From Heterocephalus glaber (taxonomy: Eukaryota > Chordata > Mammalia > Rodentia > Bathyergidae), in the NCBI RefSeq assembly GCF_000247695.1, contig NW_004624781.1, positions 12,507,468 to 12,571,467 on the forward strand: 64,000 nt of DNA, given 5' to 3'. Shown here one piece after another: positions 55,097 through 64,000 of this stretch (the stretch's first letter is position 1; every line of letters begins with the position of its first letter). Below the pieces are notes generated by a model. That model ran no database searches. It was not told where the DNA came from and saw nothing but the letters and a program-made list of their open reading frames with translations. The position numbers were made by a program, and so were the translations under genes.

Positions 55097-57171
55097 AGAG
55101 CTGGTTCTTTGGAAGAATAAATAAAATAGACAAACCCTTAGCCAAAAAAAGAGAAAGAGAGAAAAGATTCACATAAATGCAAATAGAAATTAAAAAGGAT
55201 AAAATCGCAACACCATTGAAACTGAGAATACAGTAACTACTATGAAAATTGTATTCCAACAAATTGGAGCATCTGAAAGAAATGGACAGTTTCTTAGACT
55301 CATACAAATTACCAGAGCTAACCCAAAAACACCCAAAAAATACTGAACAATCCAATAACAAGCAACAAAATTGAAGCAGTAATAAGAAAAATAAAACTAT
55401 TAATTAAAAAAAGTCAAGGACCTGATGGATTCACTGATGAATCCTACAAAGTGTTTAAAGACATTATACTACCAATGCATCTCAAACTCTTCAATGAAAT
55501 TGAAAGGGAAAGAGTACTCTCAAACCAATTTCTGTAAGCCAGCATCACTCTCACCCCTAAACTAGATAAGACCCAACTAAAAAACAAAACTACAGGCCAA
55601 TCTCCTTAATGAAAATAGACAGAAAATTCCTCAAAAGATACTGGCAAATCAAATGCAACACATCATCAAAAGGATTGCACATCATGACCAAGTAGGTTTC
55701 ATCCCAGAATCACAAGGCTGAGTCAACACACACGAGTCAATAAATGTAATACAACACATAAACAGAATCAAGGACAGAAAGCACGTGATCATATCATTAG
55801 CTGCAGAAAAGACTTTTGACAAAAACCAACACATCTTCATGATAAAAGCCCTGATGAAAGCAGGTAAAGTAGGTCCTTGCCTGAATCTAATAAAAGCTAT
55901 TTGTGACAAACTGATGGGTAACATCATATTAAATGGGGAAAAACTGAACACTTTCCCTGTAAAATCAGGACAAGACAAGGATGCCCACTAACACCACTTC
56001 TGTTCAGCACTGTACATAAAATCATAGCTGGAGCAATCAGGTAAGAGAAAAAAATAAGGATACATATAGGAACTGAAGAACTACCATTATTTGCCAATGA
56101 CGTGATACTCTACACAGAAGACCCAAAGAACTCCAACAAAACACTCTTAGAATTAATAACCCATTTCAGCAACGTAGCAGGTACAAAATCAACACACAAA
56201 AAACAGTAGCATTTATGTATACCAGTAATGAACTCAATGAGAAAGAAATTAGGAAAATAATACCATTTACACTAGCATGAAGAAAAATTAAGTATCTAGA
56301 AATCAACCTAACCAAGGAAATGAAAGACCTCTATGATGAAAAGTACAATACTCTGTAAAAAAGATATTGAAGAGGACATCAGAAAATAAAACGATGTCTC
56401 CTGTTCCCAGATAGCCAGAGCCAATATTGTCAAAGTGGCCATAGTCCCAGAACTATTATATTGATTGAGTGCAATCCCAATCAAAATACCAACAGCATTC
56501 CTCACAGAATTAGAGAAAACAATCCTAAAATTCATATGGAGGCAGAAGAGACCCAGAACAGCAAAAGCAATCATCCTGGGCAAAAAGAGCAGGAAGAATT
56601 GCAATCCCTACGTCCAAGTTACACTACAAAACAACAATGATTAAAAACAGAATGGTTTGGGCGCAAAAACAGACATGTGAATCAATGGGACAGAATAAAG
56701 GATACCGAAAAATCCCAGACATATTGAGCAATTTGATCTTCAAGAAAGAAGCCAAAAACATATGTTGGAGGAAAGATAGCCTCTTTAACAAATGGTGCTG
56801 GGAAAACTGGCTATTTATATGCAGAAGCTTTATGGTGGACTCATATCTCTCACCAGGTACAAACTAAAATCAAATTGAACCAAAGATCCAAACATTAAAA
56901 TGAAACACTTAACCTGCTAAAAAAAATAAGATCGGTAAAACTCTTGAAGGCATAGGCATAAGCAAAGACTTTCTGAACAGAACTCCAATTGCACGAGAAA
57001 TAACACCAAGAATCAACAAATGGGATCACAGTAAAGGAAACAATCAACAGAGTGAAGAGACAACCTACAGAATGAAAAAAGTTTACCAGCTACACCTCAG
57101 GTAGAGGAGCAATATCTAGAATATACAAAGAAAAAAAAAATTAGATGCCCAGAATAAAAGACCCAATCAAG
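55097..57171 (+). mobile_element. Old L1 ORF2, reverse transcriptase region, degraded
   Basis: From the AGAGCTGGTTCTTTGGAAGA block onward the L1 ORF2 order is kept: ...AEKTFDKNQHIFMIKALMKA (open 55785-55991), [18 protein letters not shown], then LFANDVILYTEDPKNS at ~56086-56133, where the catalytic FADD motif of active L1 reads FAND. Many stops and frameshifts follow. It ends at the SINE at 57172. Confidence 0.88.
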
Positions 57172-57249
57172 GGCTGGGGATTTAGCTCAGTAATTCCACT
57201 GCCTGCCTCACAAGCGCAAGGACCCAAGTTTGATCCCTAGTACCAAAAA
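57172..57249 (+). mobile_element. ID-type SINE, sense, recent
   Basis: GGGCTGGGGATTTAGCTCAG, AGTTTGATCCCTAGTACC. The 15-bp TSD aaaagacccaatcaa lies at 57156-57170 and 57250-57264. Confidence 0.94.
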
Positions 57250-57382
57250 AAAAGACCCAATCAAAAAATTGACAACTGAAATGAATACACACTTCTCAGA
57301 AGTACAAATGGTTGATAAATACATGAAAAAATCTTCAACATCACTGGTCATTAGAGAAACGCAAATTAAAATAACATGGTGA
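57250..57382 (+). mobile_element. L1 ORF2 continuation
   Basis: GAAATGAATACACACTTCTC and ATCTTCAACATCACTGGTCA continue the L1 interrupted by the preceding SINE. Confidence 0.8.
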
Positions 57383-57462
57383 GGGCCAGGGATTTAGCTC
57401 AGTGGTTTCACCACCTGCCTTGCAAGCACAAGGTCCTGGGTTCGATCTTCAGTACCAAAAAG
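57383..57462 (+). mobile_element. ID-type SINE, sense
   Basis: GGGCCAGGGATTTAGCTCAG, GGGTTCGATCTTCAGTACC and a short A-tail. Confidence 0.92.
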
Positions 57463-57528
57463 TAATAAACTCAAATGGATCGTAGAACGATATCTAAAAC
57501 CATCATCTCTGTAAGAAATTGTAGAAGA

Positions 57529-57617
57529 GGGCCGGGAATTTAGCTCAGTAGTGCCACTGCCTCCCTCACAAGCTCAAGGTCCTGAGTTCAATCCCTGGTA
57601 CAAAAAGAAAAAAGAAA
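57529..57617 (+). mobile_element. ID-type SINE, sense
   Basis: GGGCCGGGAATTTAGCTCAG, GAGTTCAATCCCTGGTAC and an A/G tail. It is flanked by imperfect aaattgtagaa repeats. Confidence 0.92.
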
Positions 57618-57819
57618 AATTATAGAAAAATTTGTGACCTTGGGTTAGGCAAAATTATCTGAAGTACGGTCTAAAGCAAAACACATAAAAAAAATTGATA
57701 AGTTGGGCCTCATTAAAATTAAGATGCCTGATCTTTGCAAGACGCTGTTGAGAGAATGAAAAGAGAAGTCACATACCAGAGGGCAGTCTTTGCAAAAATG
57801 TATTTGGAAAGGAATAGTT
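57618..57819 (+). mobile_element. Old L1M ORF2 fragment
   Basis: GACCTTGGGTTAGGCAAAAT, TTGATAAGTTGGGCCTCATT and AGTCTTTGCAAAAATGTA match a mid-3' part of ORF2 in an old L1M. Confidence 0.75.
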
Positions 57820-57878
57820 GACCCCAGGAGTTTGAGGCCAACCTGAGCAACATAGGAAGACCCTCATCTCAAAACTAA
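57820..57878 (+). mobile_element. B1 3'-half fragment
   Basis: CCAGGAGTTTGAGGCCAACC and TGAGCAACATAGGAAGACCC. The left half is absent. Confidence 0.7.
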
Positions 57879-57889
57879 AATATTTTAGG

Positions 57890-57995
57890 AGCCAGGGATT
57901 CAGCTCAGTGGTTTCACCACCTGCTGCGCAAGCTCAAGGACCTGAGTTCGATCCCCAGTACCAAAAAAATAAATAAATAAATAATAAAATAAAAT
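57890..57995 (+). mobile_element. ID-type SINE, sense, with an AAAT-type tail
   Basis: GAGCCAGGGATTCAGCTCAG, GAGTTCGATCCCCAGTACC, then (AAAT)n/(AAAAT)n repeats that have grown from the A-tail. Confidence 0.92.
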
Positions 57996-58004
57996 AAAAT
58001 ATTT

Positions 58005-58500
58005 TAAAAATTGAATGGGCTAAAGATTCAAACAGACACTTTACCAAACCACATATTTGGGTGACAGAAAAGCATACGAATAGATGAACAACATAATTAG
58101 TCATTAGGAAAAGTACATTAAAACCAAAATGGCATACTAGGATACAACTAGTAAAATGGCCAAAATTAAAAAGACTAAGGATACTGAGGAGATGAGAATT
58201 TGGAGAAATTAGAACTCTCTTATTATACGGGTGAGAATGAAAAAATAGTACAGCTACTTTGAAAAACAACTTGGCAGTTTCTTAGAATGCTATATATCTG
58301 CCATGTAATCCAGCAAGTCCATTGCTAGACATTTACCCAAGACAAAAGGAAATATATGTTCATAGGAACACCTGTACATGAATTGTTACAATAGCTCTTA
58401 TTGTAATAGTTTTCTAAAAACAACTTTTTTTTTTTAAACTGGAAACACTCCAAATGTTGATCAATGGGTAAGTGGATAAATAAACTAGAAAATGCCAACT
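58005..58500 (+). mobile_element. Old L1M ORF2 end
   Basis: ATGGGCTAAAGATTCAAACA, AAAACCAAAATGGCATACTA, CAACTTGGCAGTTTCTTAGA and CTCCAAATGTTGATCAATGG follow the last part of ORF2 and the UTR start. Confidence 0.8.
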
Positions 58501-58663
58501 AGCTGGGCGTGGAGGTCCACACCTGTGATCCCAGCACTCTGGAGGTTGGGGCCGGAAGATTGCATGAGTTTGAGGCCAGCCTGGACTACATATTGGGTTC
58601 AGGGCCAGCCTGAACTGCATAGCAAGACTCTGTCTCAAAAAGCCAACCAACCAAACAAACAAA
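58501..58663 (+). mobile_element. B1 SINE, sense
   Basis: AGCTGGGCGTGGAGGTCCAC, GATCCCAGCACTCTGGAGGT, internal quasi-duplication around GGCCAGCCTGGACTACATAT, GACTCTGTCTC and a CAAAC tail. Confidence 0.95.
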
Positions 58664-60010
58664 AAGAAGTCAATTAGAAAGATCACAGATTATTAAGGGA
58701 GAGGAAACAGGAAAGGATTCCCAAGGACAGAGGAAACTTTTGGAGGTTTGGATGTGTTCATCATTTTGGCCATGGAGATGGTTTCACAAATCTAAATGTG
58801 AGTCAAGACTTGTCCAACTGTATGCTTGAAATATGTGTAGTTTTCTTTTAGGTCAGTCACACCTCAATAAAGTTACTCTTTTAAACTACGCAGAGATACC
58901 ATTTATTGAAAAGTTAAAAGTGTGACAGAAACACACAGGAGATCCCTATCAAAGTCACAGATGCACCATATTCTCTGGCCGCTATGCCACACCTAGCAAT
59001 TTATCCAGTAGAAGTACTTAAATATGCATAAGAATATACTCATATAAGATTACTTCTTGAAGCATTAATAGCAAACCACTGTAGTAAAAAGAATGTCAGC
59101 ATCCTTCAACAGCGTGTTGCTTTAAATTAATTATGAGAAATTCATACAACAGAGCATAATGCAGCTACTGGAAAAAGGTGAGAGGGGCTCTGTCCGCACT
59201 GATGACAGGACGATCCCCAGGATATATTTACAAAGCCCAGAGGCAAGCAGGACAGCGTGTACAGTTTTTCATGGAGAGAAGAGAGCAAAGCGAGACTGGA
59301 AAAGACTAGCCTCAGCCGTGGAGGCGACGTTTGCCACTCATGTCACAAAGCATTCTTCTCTGCAATAAGAAAAAGTCAGAAAAGGAAGATAGAAAGGGAC
59401 TTAGCCATTAACAGTTGTCCAGTGAACACGAGACTGTCCTTGACTCATTAAGATCAGGAAAATGCATGTCAAAGCCATGAGCTACTGGCCTGGCTACAAT
59501 TTAAAAGGTTACTGGTACTAAGTGGTGACGAGGAGGGTAGCTATGGAAGCCATAGGCTGGGCATAGGAGTTGGTGCAGCCACTCTGTGAACTGTTTGACA
59601 GTTTCTACTGAACTTGAAAAGATTCATTCCCTGCGACCCACCAGTTCCCCTCGGGGGTCTATAACCAACAGAAACATGTGTGCTTGTTCACCAAGATTCA
59701 GGTACAAAAATAGGTTCATCATCAACAGCCCCAAACTGGAAACAACCCAACTATTCATCAACAGTGAAACAGGTCCAGAAGCTGTAGCATATTCAGATGG
59801 AAGTGTATCCAGCAATAAAAATGGACAAATTACAGCTATACAGGTCGAATGATGACGCCAACCAAAAACGTGAAGCAGAAGAAACAATTACAAAGAAACA
59901 TATAATGTGAATCCAGTACCACTATGTACACTCATCTTTAGATTTGCACATGTCAGTGATAAAACTATACAACAAGGAGGCAATTGTGTAACACTGAGCA
60001 CAGCGGCTAC
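58664..60010 (+). mobile_element. Old L1M 3' sequences, probably two overlapping copies
   Basis: 58860-59150 (TATCAAAGTCACAGATGCAC ... TTATCCAGTAGAAGTACTTA) and 59459-59930 (GAAAATGCATGTCAAAGCCA, CCCCAAACTGGAAACAACCC) each follow an L1M ORF2 end, so the same region appears twice. 59159-59450 does not fit and is unclassified. Confidence 0.6.
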
Positions 60011-60189
60011 CTTGGGGAAGAGGGTGTGGTGACAGGAACAGACTTATGGTGGCCTGAATATAGGTTTCATGGTAACTCACAGAGCATAGCATTATACAGA
60101 CTGTTTTCTCAATAACATATTTCACCAAAAAGATGAATTTAGCTAAGATCATCAGTGAAAAAGCCTGCTCTCATTCGCCTTCTACTATC

Positions 60190-60542
60190 CAATCCCAACA
60201 TCCTCCCTGACGTAAACCCACTTTTATTAGTTTTTTATGCATCCTTCCAGAGATTGTTTTAAGGGGTGTACAAGGACACATCAATGGATATTCTTAGTGC
60301 TTCTGCTTTCTTGTACACAAGATATAAGCATGTTGTTGTTTTCCACTTTGATGTTTGTTGATTGGTGGGGTTGCTTATTTTTTTTTTTAGTTAACAACAG
60401 ATATTGGCGTTCTTTCCACATCAATATTCCCCTCTACAGCTGCATAGCTTTCCACTATATCTTTTTATATGGCTGATCCTCTGGGGTGTTTCTAATCTTT
60501 CACTGCCAAGGATGTTATAATGAGTAGTTTTTCATGTACATC
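60190..60542 (-). mobile_element. Old L1M 3' sequence, antisense, left half
   Basis: TAGCTTTCCACTATATCTTT, GTGTTTCTAATCTTTCACTG and GATGTTATAATGAGTAG are the reverse of an L1M 3' region. It is cut by the LTR at 60543 and continues at 60993. Confidence 0.55.
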
Positions 60543-60987
60543 TGTTGTGGCTTGTATCTAGATGCCTGCCCCCCAAAGCCTCATGTGGTCATGTGGGACT
60601 TTTTGGTGGTGGCTGGATCTAGGGGGTATGATGCTGGGATTAAGGATGTGATGCTGGGATTGATTCAAGGTACAATGCTGGGATTAAGACTGCCCCAACC
60701 TGGGTGTGAGTGCTACCTGCCCTAAGGGGGGGTAGCCTGAATAAGACATAAGGGACAGCAAGAGAGTCACTGCTTGTTGCTTGCTGCTTGCTACTTCCCT
60801 GCTTGCTGCCTTCTGCCTGCCATGAACTGTTCCTCCTCTGCAATGTCCCTCTGCCACGCCACCCTGCCTTGGAGCCAGCCAACTATGAACTGAAACTTCT
60901 ACAAACTGTGAGCTACCATAAACTTTTCCTCCTTTAACTTTGTGTGTCAGGTATTTTCTCTTAACAATGAGAAAAGTAACTAAGACA
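60543..60987 (+). mobile_element. MaLR-like solo LTR, sense, complete (copy F)
   Basis: 445 bp with TG...CA ends (TGTTGTGGCTTG ... AACTAAGACA). An exact 5-bp TSD (acatc) lies at 60538-60542 and 60988-60992. It is inserted in an antisense L1M. The internal TGATGCTGGGATTRA unit is repeated three times near 60630-60690. Confidence 0.85.
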
Positions 60988-60992
60988 ACATC

Positions 60993-61265
60993 ATTTCATC
61001 AGAGAATGCACGCAGAGATAGCTGTAAAATAAGTTCCCAGAAAATGGACTGCTCTGACAACAGGTGGATGCATTAGAAATTTTTATAGATATTGTCAACA
61101 TTTCTTCCATAAAACAAATTTACACTTCCAACAGGCAGGTATGAAAAATGCCTATTTCCCTGAAGCCTTGTCAGCAGTTCCATCTTACCAGACTTGGCAG
61201 TTTTGCCAATCTGATATGTGAAAAATGGTATCTTAGCATAATGTTAATTTACATCTCCTGTATAT
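60993..61265 (-). mobile_element. Old L1M 3' sequence, antisense, right half
   Basis: GTTCCCAGAAAATGGACTGC, TTTACACTTCCAACAGGCAG and GTTAATTTACATCTCCTGTA read as a reverse L1M, continuing 60190-60542. Confidence 0.55.
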
Positions 61266-61312
61266 GTAAGGGTGGGCTCTTACATAAAGGAATAAAAAAA
61301 GCGATCATTATA

Positions 61313-61391
61313 GGGCCGGGGATTTAGCTCAGTGGCACCATGCCTGCCTCACAAGTGCTAGGTCCTGAGTTCAATCGCCTCCCCCCAAAAA
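61313..61391 (+). mobile_element. ID-type SINE, sense
   Basis: GGGCCGGGGATTTAGCTCAG, GTGGCACCATGCCTGCC and GAGTTCAATCGCCTCCCCCC. The tail is C-rich. Confidence 0.9.
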
Positions 61392-61579
61392 GTCATCGTT
61401 ATTTCCTTTTACGTGAACTGTTTATTCACCTTCTTTGCAAGCCATTCTTTTGAGTTTGAAGCTAATTCTTTTCCATATGTAGGAGATGAAACTTTCTCCC
61501 TGATCCTGTGGTATTGATTGCAGCACTCTCTCTCCAGGCTGCCATTACTGTCTACCTTTTCTCAAAGTATACATTTTTG

Positions 61580-61661
61580 GGGCCCGGGGTTTAGCTAAGT
61601 GGTTCCGCTGCCTGCCTCACAAGTGCAAGGTCCTGAGTTCGATCCCTGATACCAAAAAAAC
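61580..61661 (+). mobile_element. ID-type SINE, sense
   Basis: GGGCCCGGGGTTTAGCTAAG, GAGTTCGATCCCTGATACC and an A-tail. Confidence 0.92.
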
Positions 61662-62312
61662 AAAATTCAGTCTTCAATTTTGGGGAACATGAACTCAGCG
61701 TATTTGACACCTAGGAGGTTGGGAGTTATATTTTTTCCCCTCTATCACAGCCACCAGGCAGTGTCACAGGACTGAAGCCATGCCACCACCTGGCTCGATT
61801 CAGGTTACACCACTCTGTTCCCCAGTCAACTCCCCCACCAGAAAAATGACAGACAGACATAAGGCTGTAAGACTGTTTAGGAAAAAAAAAAAAAATCAGA
61901 GAGTACAAATCTCTATCTCTCAAATGGAATCACGGTTAATAAGGACAATAAGAGCTCCCCTTTGGGGCTTACCTCCTGTTAATCTTGCATCCCCAAATAA
62001 TACCATGTGTACAGGGCTCCTGGCTCCACAAACACTAAAGAATGAAGTTGCAAACCACAGAGGTTAGGAGAGATTTTTTGAAATAAGGACAAGGACAATA
62101 GCTCCTGGATTTCCACAGGGTCCTGAATGGGGACCCTCTCAATTTAGGACTACTTATAGACAAGTAGGGTACAGGAATTGCTAAATTGTTTTGTGAACAC
62201 CTATCACTGGGATCTCTGAGGAGTTTAAAAAAGCCAACAGGAACTCATACTCTCTAGCCGAGTCCTTTCACGTAGTGTTCACAGTAAACTGAAATCTTAG
62301 AAAGACTAGCTA
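61662..62312. other. Unclassified sequence
   Basis: No exon is recognised. A 13-A run at ~61881-61893 ends no SINE I can identify. Confidence 0.4.
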
Positions 62313-62400
62313 GGGCCAGAGATGTAGCTCAGTGGTGCAGCGCCTGACTGACAAGCACAGGGCCCTGAGTTTGATTCCTGGTACCAAAAACAAAGGAAAG
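62313..62400 (+). mobile_element. ID-type SINE, sense
   Basis: AGGGCCAGAGATGTAGCTCA, GAGTTTGATTCCTGGTACC and a GAAA-rich tail. It is flanked by imperfect agaaagactagct repeats. Confidence 0.9.
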
Positions 62401-63804
62401 AAAGAAAGAACTAGTTATTTTACATTATAATAACCTCAAAAGGCCTAAGGAGGGGGTGGGCTGCATTTGATGTCAGAGGAAATTCATTGTATTTTAAATT
62501 CTTCAAAATTCAGGAGTTCTGTAGGACATTCCACATTGCCGAGATATGTTCGTTCCCGATCAAAGTTGCAATCTAGTCCTAACTTTGACCACTATGGCAG
62601 GCCACCCACTCGCTCAGCCCCTTTCTCAAGCCGCCTTCCTCATAAGCTCAATAAACTATTCTCTATAGTAGGGGATTTATAAATATTTTTGACTGAATCC
62701 TGGCCAGGGAGGCTAGAATCATAGGTTGAACTACTTTAGTTAGTTATCTGCCCAAAGGAAAGACCGGGAAAACTTGAGTGAGCAGGTGCCCCATCCAACC
62801 CCGGAGGTGCTTTTTAAAATTCAGTGGGTATGTGCGCATGTTTAATAAGAGGAGAAAGGGTGCTGGCCCAAATTATTCACGTGACAAGAGTTCACAGGCA
62901 GACAAGTCAGTTTCAAGCTGTCAGGGTCACCGGGTCCTCCCTCCAGAAGGGAGATGGAGGAACATGTCCACGCCTTCTGATCCTGGAATATCCATACAGC
63001 ATGAGAGGTAATCCAGATATGAAGGGGATAAAGAAGCAAGGTTAATCATTTACTCTGTGCTTACGATAAAGGCATTAGCAGAACAGACTCTGGGGAGACA
63101 GCTGGGATTTGGCTGTGTAGATGGGGGCAGAGCAGAAGTCGTGGCTCCTGTCCTCTGATCAGGTCTGGGCTCTGGCTCCCCCGCATCAGCATTGCCTGAG
63201 ACTTGCCCGCATCTACCCAGCGGAGCAGGCTGGGCCCGAGGTTGGATTTGTCTGATCCACAGAAAAGTAGATGGTGGGAAATGAGCAAAGGAACACTCAG
63301 GTGCCATTAGTGTCATTAACAAGTGACTTTCTCACATCCGGTCACTGCCTGCGGGACAGGACCCCACCCACCCATGTGAGTCAAGAGGCAGAGGGCGGCT
63401 GACATTCCCCACACCCCAGAGGACCCCAGGAGCTCACCTTCAACACAGCGCACCCGGCACCTGTGTGGCCAGGTCACCGGGGAGGGAGAAGAGAGAGCAC
63501 ATTTGCTCAGGGAAGGGCCGTGTCGTGGCGCCCTTCCCCGCTGACCCGCACCTTCTCCGTGCCCCTTCTGCACCCTCTCACCCTGCTGCCGCCTCAGGGC
63601 CCTGGCGTCTTCTGCCCCTCTGGAGCCCCTCTCTCGAGACAGTGACCAGCACAGCACAGCACGCGACACCTCTGAGCTGCAGGGTGTCACAGAAAAAAAA
63701 GAACAAAAGCATTCTATTTCTTTTGGGCACTTCCACTCTTGGAGTTGAGCAAATTGATATTCATTCTTTTCACTTATTTGCTTACTTATAGGCAATCTTT
63801 TTTT
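62401..63804. other. Unclassified sequence, GC-richer from 63100
   Basis: Frames of 90-159 codons overlap on both strands (63050-63795), again typical of GC-rich non-coding DNA. None carries a known domain. Confidence 0.45.
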
Positions 63805-63880
63805 AATTTCTTTTTTTTTCTTTTGTTGTGGTATTGGGAACTGAACTCAGGGTCCCATACTGAGTTATGTCTCCAACCCT
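63805..63880 (-). mobile_element. Diverged ID-like SINE, antisense
   Basis: T-tract, TGGTATTGGGAACTGAACTC, AGGGTCCCATACTGAG and TCTCCAACCC. Confidence 0.65.
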
Positions 63881-63884
63881 TATT

Positions 63885-63885
63885 T

Positions 63886-63949
<64 letters not shown>

Positions 63950-63976
63950 TCCTTCCTTCCTTCCTTCCTTCCTTCC
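63885..63976. repeat. (TTTC)n then (TTCC)n microsatellite at an assembly gap
   Basis: About 16 TTTC units followed by about 6 TTCC units run straight into N. Confidence 0.95.
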
Positions 63977-64000
63977 NNNNNNNNNNNNNNNNNNNNNNNN
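63977..64000. other. Assembly gap (N) at the window end
   Basis: 24 N visible; the gap may continue outside the window. Confidence 0.95.

Noticed and set aside
63316..63795. 159-codon open frame on the - strand, overlapping others
   Set aside because: Frames overlap on both strands in a GC-rich stretch, and the sequence is low in domain-like content. Chance frames are more likely than a gene.

Overview
The window is mammalian nuclear DNA. It has spliced exons, long intergenic spacers, and many SINE, LINE and LTR insertions with target-site duplications (TSDs). It points to a rodent: the 7SL-derived SINEs are B1-like, several with the internal ~29-bp quasi-duplication, and the dominant SINE is a tRNA-like ID-type element of ~75 bp ending in GGTACC plus an A-tail, present in roughly 50 copies. 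That SINE does not look like the usual mouse/rat, squirrel or guinea-pig ID consensus. A castorimorph (beaver or kangaroo-rat relative) is possible, but that is a guess.

Genes. (1) 1-3.24 kb holds the last two coding exons of GTF2A2 (TFIIA gamma) on the + strand; earlier exons lie left of the window. (2) 13.04-13.89 kb is a processed AK6 pseudogene with a 13-bp TSD, poly(A), lost start codon, frameshift and stops. (3) 14.86-16.6 kb is the intact single coding exon of GCNT3 on the - strand (437 residues), a Golgi mucin core-2/core-4 GlcNAc-transferase. GTF2A2 and GCNT3 are tail to tail, as I recall for human 15q22, but inverted relative to that map. The two proteins share no pathway; one is a general transcription factor and the other makes mucin O-glycan branches.

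From 17 kb to 64 kb (the 5' side of GCNT3) I find no convincing protein-coding exon. The region contains: a cluster of L1 3' ends with a solo LTR inserted in it (21.7-26.0 kb); CpG-rich stretches at 19.6-20.0 and 27.8-28.0 kb that could be promoters or 5' exons; a hAT-type DNA transposon with a perfect 8-bp TSD (30.9-31.3 kb); a solo LTR with 5-bp TSD (35.0-35.4 kb); six copies of a MaLR-like LTR family; a largely unique 36.1-40.6 kb stretch; and a mosaic of old L1 sequence from ~50.9 to ~60.0 kb riddled with SINEs. Gaps of N occur at 11825-11924 and 63977-64000; the first probably hides a falsely duplicated SINE.

I found no new multi-gene system. The points most worth a second look are the hAT element, the AK6 retrocopy that kept 60 nt of apparent intron, the two solo LTRs, the SINE subfamily structure, and the suspected assembly artefact at the 100-N gap.
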